Shown here one piece after another: positions 41,742 to 49,941 of a DNA stretch of 50,013 bases (positions are counted from its first letter, which is position 1; every line of letters begins with the position of its first letter). This DNA comes from Dulcicalothrix desertica PCC 7102 (GTDB lineage: Bacteria; Cyanobacteriota; Cyanobacteriia; Cyanobacteriales; Nostocaceae): assembly GCF_003991905.1 (NCBI RefSeq), contig NZ_RSCL01000046.1, positions 1 to 50,013 on the forward strand, read 5' to 3'. Below the pieces are notes generated by a model. The model was not told the DNA's origin. It ran no database searches and saw only the letters and a list, made by a program, of their open reading frames with translations. Made by a program: the position numbers and the translations under genes.

Positions 41742-42913
41742 ATTGTACACAAAGTTATTTGTAATTGGTCTAAAACTTCTTGAATACGAGTGTTTGCCTC
41801 TGGATAAGCTAATTCTTCCAAGGTCAAGTGGCTCAAAGTCATCAACATTAGAGATTGAATGCTTGTGTCTTTAATTTTGCCTTTATCCAAGTATTCAGTA
41901 TCAAAGCACTGTAGATTTTCTGCGGCTGCTTTCACTAAGACTTGTAGAATTTTAAATCCACCATCCGAAAGTAAATCTTCAGAAGACGCCTGACCCCGGT
42001 AGTTTTCTAGTCTACCTCCTTCTCGGTAACTAGGAAATGATTCTAAACCAATGAAGCGGAAAAACCAATCAGCCCGATAGTATCCATTAGCTGCGACAAT
42101 ACCTTGGTAGTCGGCTATTAACTCATCAAACAAATTATTACGCATTGAATTAAACAAACGACGTGTAAAGTAGTGAGTACATTCATGCTCTAAACGAATT
42201 GTAAGGGATAAGCGTAACCATTCAGATTCTTCTAATCCCATATCTTGAGCAGAAACACCACTATAAGCACCATTGCTCAAAATAATAAATCTATCCTGAT
42301 AAAGCTGTTTTTGTGGAATTATCTGCTGAAATTCTTTATTCCAAGCACTTTCTGAGCAATTCTCAAGGTTTTTAGCTTCCCATTGTTGACGTAAGCTACG
42401 AATTCTATCCCAGTTGTTGAAACCACCTACAATACAAGCTCCCATAGAAGCTGGCACTGGCAGGGGTTCATTCCGCATTGTTAGTGCTTGTACTAGAGAT
42501 ACAAAGTCCTCTCGGTTTGGGGCAAGTAAAACTGGAATGGCGCCTGCTAGACTTTGATGTATGAACAACTTAAGTTTTGACGGTTCTTTTAAAATCAAAC
42601 CACTTGCTTCTGTCATAACACCTCTACGTGTAGCTGCGCGATACGCTGAATCTTGGCTCATACCTTCTTGAATAGGAAATTGCAACTGTACGAGTCGGAA
42701 TTTTAACGCTTGAAATGTCCCAACTTCTAGTGCGGCAACAGCATATTCTTTCCATGCTGAGACATGAGGTTCTGAAACAAGGGGAAATTCGACTCTATGA
42801 GTTAACGTATCCCGCTCAAATACGTTGTGGTTGTAGGCAAGTAATTCTTCAGTTTCAGAAATACTGGCACCAAAGTAGGTTAATATATCAGCACGAAGAG
42901 AATCAAGCATCAT
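41738..42913 (-). CDS. Unknown RiPP-locus protein with HExxH motif
   Basis: 391 residues with no signal or membrane segment. A zinc-metallopeptidase-like motif HECTH occurs near residue 240 (TIRLEHECTHYFTRRLF), followed about 25 residues later by an acidic NLFDELIADYQGI, which could supply a third ligand. The rest is helical with no domain I can name. Its start lies inside the last codons of the C39-peptidase transporter (11-bp overlap), so it is in that operon. Roles to consider: trimming of the exported peptide, a leader protease, or an immunity/maturation factor. One GGCGCC in the gene. Confidence 0.75.
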   Translation of the reverse strand: MMLDSLRADILTYFGASISETEELLAYNHNVFERDTLTHRVEFPLVSEPHVSAWKEYAVAALEVGTFQALKFRLVQLQFPIQEGMSQDSAYRAATRRGVMTEASGLILKEPSKLKLFIHQSLAGAIPVLLAPNREDFVSLVQALTMRNEPLPVPASMGACIVGGFNNWDRIRSLRQQWEAKNLENCSESAWNKEFQQIIPQKQLYQDRFIILSNGAYSGVSAQDMGLEESEWLRLSLTIRLEHECTHYFTRRLFNSMRNNLFDELIADYQGIVAANGYYRADWFFRFIGLESFPSYREGGRLENYRGQASSEDLLSDGGFKILQVLVKAAAENLQCFDTEYLDKGKIKDTSIQSLMLMTLSHLTLEELAYPEANTRIQEVLDQLQITLCTM

Positions 42914-45113
42914 TTTTTCCCCCTTCTGAACGAATCAATCGTGCATAATAGCCGTCCATTTCCAATAACTCTTCATGGGTGCCACGTTGTACTATGTTAC
43001 CTTTTTCCATAACAATTATTTCATCACAATCTCGAATGGTACTCAAACGGTGAGCAACAATAATACAAGTACAACCACGACGACGGATATTTTGGTCGAT
43101 AATTTTCTCTGATTCTGTATCTAGCGCACTAGTTGCTTCATCCATGACCACGATTGATGGATTAGTTACCAAAGCACGAGCAATTTCTAAACGCTGACGC
43201 TGACCTCCGCTTAAATTAGCTGCTCCTTCCATCAATTGCCCGTTATATCCACTTGGTAATGCCATTACTACATCATTAATAGCAGCATCCATACAAGCTT
43301 TGACTAACTGACTATCGGGTATTGTTGGATCCCACAAAGTTAAATTTTCTCTGACTGTGCCAGAAAAAAGTAAGATATCTTGCTCTATCACTGCCAGAGA
43401 ATTAGTTATCACAGACCGAGGTATTTCTGACCTAGGTTTGCCATCAAAGAAGATTTCTCCTTCCCAAGGTTCATAAAGACCAGTTATTAACTTTGACACA
43501 GTGGATTTACCGGAACCACTACCTCCAACGAACGCAACCCTTTGTCCTGGTTTGAGTGATAAGTTAAAGTTTTCAATTAAAGGTACTTCTACACGACTGT
43601 AACCAAAGGTAATATTTTTTAACTCGACATGACCTTTTAGACGGTAAGTACTAATTGGTGATGCGAGTTGTTTTGGCCCGGACTGAGTTGCATTTTCTAA
43701 TTGAGGGTCAATTTTATTGTTTAATACATCATCAAGACGGTTAATATCTCCTTCCAACTCCTGAATTTCGCCAGCAAATTTTACAAGATTATCAACAGGT
43801 TTTTGAAAACTTTCCATTAAGCTTTTAAACGCTACTAACATTCCAATACTAATATGACCATCCATTACTCGTAATCCACCGAGTACTAGTATAAACATAG
43901 AAGTTAATGAATTGAAAAGTGGCGGCAAAACCCCAATAGTTTGGTTTGTAACACCTAATTCTTGTAGCGAGTTAATTCCTTTTGTATAATAACCTGCCCA
44001 GCGTGCAAAAAAGTCTGACTCTAAAGCTCCCGCTTTCAGAGTTTCCATACTTTGCAATCCGGCAATTCCGGCACCTGCAGCTTTTCCCATATCTTGAGCT
44101 AATCTCATATTAGCATCTACCCGTTGACGAGAGATATATTGAAAAACGACAATATTTACAACAGCAAAAAATATGCCAATTAACGTGAGTAGCCAGTCAT
44201 AGGTAAACATGACTATGGCATAAAACACTATCATAACCGCATCTATGATATTACTGGCTAATTTAACAGAGATTACCTCAGCTACTTTGTCATTAATATG
44301 AACACGATTACTAATTTCACCAGCAAATCTTTGGGCATAAAAACCTGCTGGTAGTCTTAGGGTATGCCAAAAAAAGCTACTTGACATTCCGACAGATAAT
44401 TTAATTTTAAGTTGTCGCAGGTAGCGCTTTTGCAAAAATGTTAAACATACTTGTAACACGAGTGCGGCGCCCATAGCGAGCAGTAATGGACGTAACCAAT
44501 CGGCTCGAAGGTCAACAATTATGTTATCAATAAATATTTGATTGAAAGCAGGTATTGCCAAGCCAGGAATAACTAGTAATAACCCGGCGAGTAGACAGTA
44601 AGTAAGAGCGGCAACAGAACTCTTTAATCTATCAAGCAGTGAGAATAGTAAGTTAGGTTTACGTCCTCCCTTTTGGAATTCTTTTCCTGGCTCTAAACAT
44701 AAAACAACGCCTGTGTAAGCTTCGTCAAATTCTTGTAAAGAGACGGTACGCGGTCCTGTGGCAGGGTCATTCAAATATACTCGTTCTTTACTAAATCCTT
44801 CCACTGTCAGGAAATGGTTAAAGTTCCAAAAAACAATGTAAGGTGGTTTGATATCTCGTAAGCTAGCAAGTTCTCTTTTATAACCTTTAGCTTCCATACC
44901 ATAGCGTCTGGCAGCTTTGAGAACGTTAGAAGCTTTACTGCCATCGCGCGATACTCCACATTCTCGTCGTAATTCTGCCAATGGTACTATACGACCATAG
45001 TATCCGAGAATAATCCCTAAAGCTGCTGCACCACATTCTACAGCTTCCATTTGCAGTAATGTAGGTGTTTTAGCTCGCTTATAAATTTTAGGTTTAGTGT
45101 TTGCTTGTGTCAT
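42903..45113 (-). CDS. NHLP-type peptidase-containing ABC transporter (C39)
   Basis: 736 residues. The N-terminal C39 peptidase (about 10-150) shows the catalytic Cys in LLQMEAVECGAAALGIILGY, His in IVFWNFNHFLTVEGFS and Asp in VYLNDPATGPRTV. The ABC membrane domain is at about 165-450 and the ATPase at about 485-730 (Walker A GGSGSGKST, signature LSGGQRQR, Walker B IVVMDEATSALDTES). It cuts the precursor after its double glycine and exports the core. It is in an operon with the HlyD adaptor upstream (2-bp gap) and the HExxH protein downstream (11-bp overlap). The peptidase appears intact. Confidence 0.95.
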   Translation of the reverse strand: MTQANTKPKIYKRAKTPTLLQMEAVECGAAALGIILGYYGRIVPLAELRRECGVSRDGSKASNVLKAARRYGMEAKGYKRELASLRDIKPPYIVFWNFNHFLTVEGFSKERVYLNDPATGPRTVSLQEFDEAYTGVVLCLEPGKEFQKGGRKPNLLFSLLDRLKSSVAALTYCLLAGLLLVIPGLAIPAFNQIFIDNIIVDLRADWLRPLLLAMGAALVLQVCLTFLQKRYLRQLKIKLSVGMSSSFFWHTLRLPAGFYAQRFAGEISNRVHINDKVAEVISVKLASNIIDAVMIVFYAIVMFTYDWLLTLIGIFFAVVNIVVFQYISRQRVDANMRLAQDMGKAAGAGIAGLQSMETLKAGALESDFFARWAGYYTKGINSLQELGVTNQTIGVLPPLFNSLTSMFILVLGGLRVMDGHISIGMLVAFKSLMESFQKPVDNLVKFAGEIQELEGDINRLDDVLNNKIDPQLENATQSGPKQLASPISTYRLKGHVELKNITFGYSRVEVPLIENFNLSLKPGQRVAFVGGSGSGKSTVSKLITGLYEPWEGEIFFDGKPRSEIPRSVITNSLAVIEQDILLFSGTVRENLTLWDPTIPDSQLVKACMDAAINDVVMALPSGYNGQLMEGAANLSGGQRQRLEIARALVTNPSIVVMDEATSALDTESEKIIDQNIRRRGCTCIIVAHRLSTIRDCDEIIVMEKGNIVQRGTHEELLEMDGYYARLIRSEGGKNDA

Positions 45114-45115
45114 TT

Positions 45116-46720
45116 CTAATTAATACCCGTCCACTCTTTTAAAATTGGTAACACAAAAGTAATAGGCGCCTGCTGTTCAACTTGTACGCGAGCAGTAGTA
45201 GTAGTGCCAGGTGAAATTTTCAACTGTGGTCCTTTTGACGAAGACCACTTGTAACCACTGTAAGTAGATTCATCTAGTTCGAGTTCGGCAGTCACTTCAA
45301 TCGTAGGTTCTTGAGCGGTTAATTTCTTGACTAATTCTGCATTACCCAAAACAGAAAAGGCGCCTTCCGGAGTAATTGGAAATGAAGAAACTGACACAAC
45401 TTTGCCAACGACACCACCAAATCTTTCACGCTTAACTGTGTCAGGGGTAATTTGAACTGACATTCCCCGTTTCATTTTCTTACCATCTTTAACAGGAAAA
45501 TAAGTAATCGCTAACATTTTTCCTCCTTCACCTTGAGCATTCATGGTAGCAATAGGAAAGCCAGCATTAACAAATTGTCCAACTGAAGAAGTAACCTCTA
45601 GAATACATCCAGCTTGTTTGCTGATAATTTGGCTACTTTCGCCTATTTTTGCCTCTATGTAAGCAATATTGCGTTCTACTTCTTTAATTTCGTTTATTCT
45701 GTTATTAGAGGTTGATAGATTTTCTTGCTCCAAACGTTTAGCTTTGGTAGTAACTTCTTGTAGTTGGTTTTGTAATTGGGAGATGCCGTTGATATTATCG
45801 AGATATTTTTGTTGTGCCTGAGTTTGCTTGAGACTCAAATCTTTAAGTTGAACTTGGATTTCACTTATACTGTTGATATTAGTTAAATATTGCTGTTGTG
45901 ACTCTGTTTCCTTTACATCTAACTGTTTTAACTGCGCTCGTGTATCGGAAATTAACTGTAATGCTTGGCGGTACTCCTGTTCTACCTGTAACACACTGTC
46001 GGCGGTAATGGCGCCTTCGGCTAATAATTGTTGGCGTTTTTCCAGTCTTTGTTTGTGTACAGGAACTAAAGCTTCAAAATCTCGTAGACGTTGTTGAATA
46101 CTAAGTTTTTCTTGAGCAATTGCATTTGATGCTTTGTTCTTCAAAGCAGGAGTTAATGTCAGTATATATTGCAACCGTTGTTCTAAACTTTGACGTTGCT
46201 GGGTTATAATCTTTAAATCTTGATCCTTAAGTATAGGAGTAAGCTGTCGAGCCGCCTCTAAACGTTGCAATAAACTTAAACGCTCAGACGCTAAAGTTTC
46301 TTTTTCTAACTTAGCACGTTCACCTTGTAATGCTCCACTATCCTGCGACTGTGCCAACAACTGACCACGTTTAGCGCGCTGTTGCTCTAGCTGTTGCTTA
46401 AGTTCTGGGGGGTCAATCGTTGCTAACACATAACCTTTATCTACACATTGACCTTCTTTAACGTTTACTGTTTTTAACTGTCCAGGAATATTCGATTGAA
46501 ACTGCGTTACCCGCTTAGGAAGAATTACCACACCGGGAGCATTCTCTGTGATCGGGATACGACCAAAAATACTCCATATCAAAGTTCCGACAACAAAAAC
46601 ACCCAAAGTCGTTAAAGGCAACCAATCTTTAGGGTTGACTATTTGCATCAACTGGTCTAGTCTTTCTGGAGAAGATAATCGCTCTAACGACTCTTGACGA
46701 AATAATTTGTCTTTACTCAT
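45116..46720 (-). CDS. HlyD-family NHLP secretion adaptor
   Basis: About 534 residues from the ATG at 46720 (MSKDKLFRQESLERLSSPER); an ORF start 19 codons upstream lacks support. The protein has one transmembrane helix (about 55-75; VFVVGTLIWSIFGRIP) and a lipoyl N-half (PGVVILPKRVTQFQSNIPGQ and VNVKEGQCVDKGYVLATI). A long coiled-coil hairpin (about 110-360) follows, and then a C-terminal beta-barrel region. It is the membrane-fusion part of the NHLP system and connects the C39 ABC protein to an outer-membrane channel, which is not encoded here. It opens the operon (HlyD, C39-ABC, HExxH). Confidence 0.93.
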   Translation of the reverse strand: MSKDKLFRQESLERLSSPERLDQLMQIVNPKDWLPLTTLGVFVVGTLIWSIFGRIPITENAPGVVILPKRVTQFQSNIPGQLKTVNVKEGQCVDKGYVLATIDPPELKQQLEQQRAKRGQLLAQSQDSGALQGERAKLEKETLASERLSLLQRLEAARQLTPILKDQDLKIITQQRQSLEQRLQYILTLTPALKNKASNAIAQEKLSIQQRLRDFEALVPVHKQRLEKRQQLLAEGAITADSVLQVEQEYRQALQLISDTRAQLKQLDVKETESQQQYLTNINSISEIQVQLKDLSLKQTQAQQKYLDNINGISQLQNQLQEVTTKAKRLEQENLSTSNNRINEIKEVERNIAYIEAKIGESSQIISKQAGCILEVTSSVGQFVNAGFPIATMNAQGEGGKMLAITYFPVKDGKKMKRGMSVQITPDTVKRERFGGVVGKVVSVSSFPITPEGAFSVLGNAELVKKLTAQEPTIEVTAELELDESTYSGYKWSSSKGPQLKISPGTTTTARVQVEQQAPITFVLPILKEWTGIN

Positions 46721-47086
46721 AGGGAATGCCGAAAGCCTAAGTTTAATTATTGGAAATATCGATAAATTTAGCAACAAGCATTAATCGACTTTCCCTAGTA
46801 TTCCCACTACCGAAGAAAAAATCACATATACATATTAATTTCTATATAAAATTTTTAATTTTGACGAATCAATGCCCACAGTCGGCGCTTCACTTATGAT
46901 TAAAGCAGAATCGCTGAAAAGTCAAAAGATTGTCAATGATATGTCGAACGCTGTGGATGCACTGCGGCGCATCCCAGCTAGACACTCCGAGCATAACATG
47001 GTGCTACAACTCATAACTTCAGCGATATACGTATTTTTCCGTTTCTTGCGTGTATAGTATTAAGTGGCACAGTTCGTATGCCTGTG
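46721..47086. other. Intergenic with right junction of the RiPP island
   Basis: This holds the promoter of the leftward HlyD operon, the 53-bp repeat copy (46998-47050), and a small open frame (46872-47057) whose last 18 codons are the repeat. Before the repeat I see no resemblance to the permease, so this is a tail fragment, not a truncated full copy. Confidence 0.6.
46998..47050 (+). repeat. 53-bp direct repeat, right copy (permease 3' end fragment)
   Basis: Repeats 33938-33990 with two synonymous differences, in the same orientation. Sequence on either side is unrelated between copies. It marks the right edge of the RiPP locus. Confidence 0.92.
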
Positions 47087-47803
47087 CTACAAAGATTTAA
47101 TAGATAAAACCCGATAGCCTGCACCTTGAGGCAAACATTGAGCATTAATATCAATAGGACAAGCACTACTTCCTTGAGAAGGACGAGTACCTTCAACAAA
47201 CACAGCTTGTATTTCAACCTGTTGATTATGAAATGACTGTAACTGTGTGCGAGAAACTTGTTCAGATGGACGCAACACCATTTTACGACCTAAGCGAGAA
47301 TCAGTAATTAAAAAAAACTCCTCACCCAAATAAGCTTCTTGTGACATAACTGGAGGAATTTCTTTATAAATTAGTTTTCCACGCAAGGAATATACTTTTG
47401 ATTGTCTCCATAACCCTAAACGTTTGTTCTTAGCAGTGGCCTCAGCAATTAAATATTGACTCCTGCTTTCAAAACAGTTGTTCAAAGTTTTTAGTTCAAC
47501 AGTAGCGGCGCCTTCTTCTACCATGCGAAGATTTATAGACTTATTATCTACAAACACCTCACCAAGTGTACTACCATTTTGTACTGATTCTGTAGTTTTG
47601 ACAATTACGGGAGTATTTGGCACCAGTATCTTTCTTAAGCTTTCTTCTGCTTGCTTACGCTGTCCAGTTATTTCAGGTACAGTAATACATGCAAGTTTGA
47701 CGGTAACTGGTTTACCTGTATTCTCTTGAACCTGAATAGTTCTGCCATCAACGAAACCAACAATATGACCTAGTATTAAAATTAGTTGTTGAAAAAATTC
47801 CAT
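47087..47803 (-). CDS. SNase-like (thermonuclease-fold) domain protein
   Basis: 239 residues from the ATG at 47803 (MEFFQQLILILG); a longer frame starts at 47905 but runs through a dispersed repeat. An SNase-like beta-barrel is visible: LGHIVGFVDGRTIQVQENTG, VKLACITVPE, TLGEVFVDNKSINLRMVEEGA, then AEATAKNKRLGLWRQ. The usual catalytic Arg/Asp/Glu set appears incomplete: the Ca-binding D and R in the first loop are not in classic positions (VPE replaces DTPE). The C-terminal 100 residues are unassigned. The hydrophobic N-terminus could be a signal or anchor. No defined substrate. Confidence 0.7.
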   Translation of the reverse strand: MEFFQQLILILGHIVGFVDGRTIQVQENTGKPVTVKLACITVPEITGQRKQAEESLRKILVPNTPVIVKTTESVQNGSTLGEVFVDNKSINLRMVEEGAATVELKTLNNCFESRSQYLIAEATAKNKRLGLWRQSKVYSLRGKLIYKEIPPVMSQEAYLGEEFFLITDSRLGRKMVLRPSEQVSRTQLQSFHNQQVEIQAVFVEGTRPSQGSSACPIDINAQCLPQGAGYRVLSIKSL

Positions 47804-47868
47804 GTGTAAACAGGTGTATAAATTATCTGGTTTTATTATTCCCTGAATACAACGTGGACAAACATTTA

Positions 47869-47896
47869 GTAGAGACGCGATTAATCGCGTCTCTAC
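47869..47896. repeat. GTAGAGACGCGA dispersed inverted repeat
   Basis: A 12-bp perfect stem (GTAGAGACGCGA / TCGCGTCTCTAC) with a TTAA loop, just upstream of the SNase gene start. Relatives occur at 39845-39896 and 41714-41741. Confidence 0.85.
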
Positions 47897-47968
47897 TATA
47901 CACATTTTTTACTTAGATATTTTATGTACTGACAAAGCCTGCTGAGAGCAAATAGATTTTGCAGATGT

Positions 47969-48187
47969 TTATTGTATTTGTGAATCTGGGGGAGCAGCTT
48001 TTGGTAACACCGAGCGTGCATCATCGTCTGTTACCAAAGGTACACCAAGTTTTTTCCTGGCTGTTTCCTCAGCAATTTTTTTATCTTGTTCATTACTGAA
48101 TTGACTTTCATCGAGCAAATGCTGTTCATGTGCAGCTTGGTCTCGACTTGGTGCGGCGCCGTTTTTCCATCTGTATCTAATGTCCAT
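47969..48187 (-). CDS. Small hypothetical protein
   Basis: 72 residues from the ATG at 48187 (a GTG at 48217 would add ten). It is highly charged and probably helical, with NGAAPSRDQAAHEQHLLDES and EETARKKLGVPLV segments and a Pro-rich end. No signal or transmembrane helix. The family is not recognised. It lies alone on its strand between the SNase gene and the divergent aldo/keto reductase. One GGCGCC in the gene. Confidence 0.5.
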   Translation of the reverse strand: MDIRYRWKNGAAPSRDQAAHEQHLLDESQFSNEQDKKIAEETARKKLGVPLVTDDDARSVLPKAAPPDSQIQ

Positions 48188-48353
48188 AACCTCAAAAACA
48201 GATAAACTGTTTTTCACTATTTATTGCTAAATAATAAAACTAAAACACTAACTCGGTACTCATTCCACAGGTTGAAGTATCTCTATTTTTGTACGCTAAC
48301 ATAACAAAGTAGCGACTGGTCTGCTTGGGGAAGACAACCTTGCGAAGAAATTT

Positions 48354-49322
48354 ATGAAAGCAAAAAAAACGCGGCGCAATTTCTTAATTACCAGTATGGC
48401 TGTTGCTGGTAGTATTGTGGCAGCAGATAGCTTGCAATTCCATAGTTCCGATGCTGCTAAAACACCAGTTTCTATGCCCGAAAGAGTTTTGGGACGCACG
48501 GGGGTAAAAGTTCCGTTGTTGGGATTGGGAGGTGCAAGTACAAAAACACCACTCGACAAAGAGGATAGAGAACGTGATGCTTTGGCAATTATTGAAAGAG
48601 CGCTTGAACTTGGTATTCGTTATTTTGATACTGCCGCTAGCTACGGAACAAATGAAATTTATCTGGGAAAAGTCCTGCCATCTTACCGTTCAAAGGTTTT
48701 TTTAACCAGTAAGACTTATGAAAAAGACAGAGATGGTATGTGGCGAGAATTAGAGCGTTCTCTAAAGCGTCTTAATACAGATTATCTAGATTTGTGGCAG
48801 CTGCACAGTGTTGCTTCGCCTGAACATGTCGAAAAAATCTTTAGTGCAAATGGCGGAATTAAAGCTTTAGAAGAAGCTAAAGAGCAGAAGTTAGTTCGAT
48901 TTGTTGGTATTACCGGACATCACGAACCAGAGGTAATAGTTGAAGCAATGCGTCGCTATCCTTTTCACACAACGCTTATTCCCATAAACGCAGCAGATAA
49001 ACATCATGCGCGCCCGTTCTTATCCTCGGTTTTACCATTAGCTCGGCAACAAAATGTGGGTGTAATAGCAATGAAAGTACCCGCTTACGGGAAGTTATTT
49101 CAATCTAGTGGTTTAACAGGAATGCAACAAGCAATGAGTTATACTTTATCGCAAGCTGGTGTTCACTGCTGCATAATTTCAGCAGATGACGTAAAGCAAT
49201 TAGAAGAAAATGTTAAAGTAGCTCGTGCTTTTGAGCAACTAAGCAATACCCAACTAGCAGCTATTGAAGAACGTACAGCCAAAATTTGGCAGGACAGCAC
49301 ATTCTACCGCGCTTGGACTTAA
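48354..49322 (+). CDS. Tat-exported aldo/keto reductase
   Basis: 322 residues. The N-terminus carries a twin-arginine signal (TRRNFLITSMAVAGSIVAAD), unusual for this family. The AKR barrel follows from RVLGRTGVKVPLLGLGG. Catalytic positions are visible: Asp and Tyr in YFDTAASYG, Lys in LTSKTY and His in DLWQLHS. It reduces aldehydes or ketones with NADPH or NADH; a periplasmic or thylakoid-lumen location is inferred from the signal. The start at 48354 matches the beginning of the Tat motif. Monocistronic. Confidence 0.9.
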   Translation: MKAKKTRRNFLITSMAVAGSIVAADSLQFHSSDAAKTPVSMPERVLGRTGVKVPLLGLGGASTKTPLDKEDRERDALAIIERALELGIRYFDTAASYGTNEIYLGKVLPSYRSKVFLTSKTYEKDRDGMWRELERSLKRLNTDYLDLWQLHSVASPEHVEKIFSANGGIKALEEAKEQKLVRFVGITGHHEPEVIVEAMRRYPFHTTLIPINAADKHHARPFLSSVLPLARQQNVGVIAMKVPAYGKLFQSSGLTGMQQAMSYTLSQAGVHCCIISADDVKQLEENVKVARAFEQLSNTQLAAIEERTAKIWQDSTFYRAWT

Positions 49323-49385
49323 TAACGTTAGGACAATTATTTATATAATACAAGCTTGTAGCCAATTTTGTTCGGAGAGCTATTT

Positions 49386-49747
49386 GTGCCCATTATTCAA
49401 AGTACAAGCATAATTGACGGAGAAAAAGTAGATATATATATATTGAGGTGGATACAATTCCGCCTTCAGATGACGATGAGGTGTTTCGAGATAGTGGAGA
49501 GAGAGTAGTCAGGGCAGCAAAAGATGTATTTGGTAGGGGTTTAGATTTATCTCGCAGTTGCGCGCGAGAGGTAATACAGAGCATTAGTCAAATGAGTGAT
49601 GCTGTTAAACCAAATGAATTTGAGGTAAAACTGGCAATTAAGCTTGATTCTAAAGCGGGTGTACCAGTTTTAGTAAAATTAGGCGCCGAGGCACAGATGG
49701 AGGTAACAATGAAATGGACACTCAAAGACCCATCGAAACCAGTATAA
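49386..49747 (+). pseudogene. Trypco1-like (trypsin-co-occurring domain) protein, frameshifted
   Basis: The frame from GTG at 49386 encodes PIIQSTSIIDGEKVDIYI, then breaks. Reading resumes two bases on at 49445 (EVDTIPPSDDDEVFRDSGER...) to 49747. The break is inside a (TA)n run (about 49432-49443): with one TA fewer the two parts join perfectly into a 120-residue protein. The C-terminal half, FEVKLAIKLDSKAGVPVLVK then GAEAQMEVTMKWTL, matches the Trypco1 pattern of CU044_2847-type proteins. Such domains occur in conflict systems with proteases and AAA ATPases. Its end overlaps the next gene by 34 bp. It could be a slippage-switched gene or a sequencing slip. Confidence 0.7.
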
Positions 49748-49941
49748 CTGGAGAATCAGCAATTCAAATATTGCCGTACACGCTAATTGTTGGTCAGCAA
49801 CAGTTAAAGCTGGCACTAGAGTTAGCATATATTGCACCCCGTATTAGTGGAGTTTTACTTAGTGGACAACGAGGAACTGGTAAATCTACGGCTGTACGCG
49901 CGTTTGCAAAAATGATGTCTGGAAAGCTTCCTGTTAAGTAA
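49714..49941 (+). pseudogene. Truncated Mg-chelatase-like / ChlI-type AAA ATPase
   Basis: 75 residues ending in an in-frame stop. The N-terminus PYTLIVGQQQLKLALELAYI, then ISGVLLSGQRGTGKSTAVRA (Walker A), matches ChlI/BchI-like AAA+ ATPases. The frame stops soon after the Walker A helix, and the sequence after the stop (to the window end) shows no continuation in any frame I checked. The Walker B, sensor and arginine-finger parts are missing, so this is a fragment. It overlaps the Trypco1-like gene, so the two were probably one operon. Confidence 0.7.
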
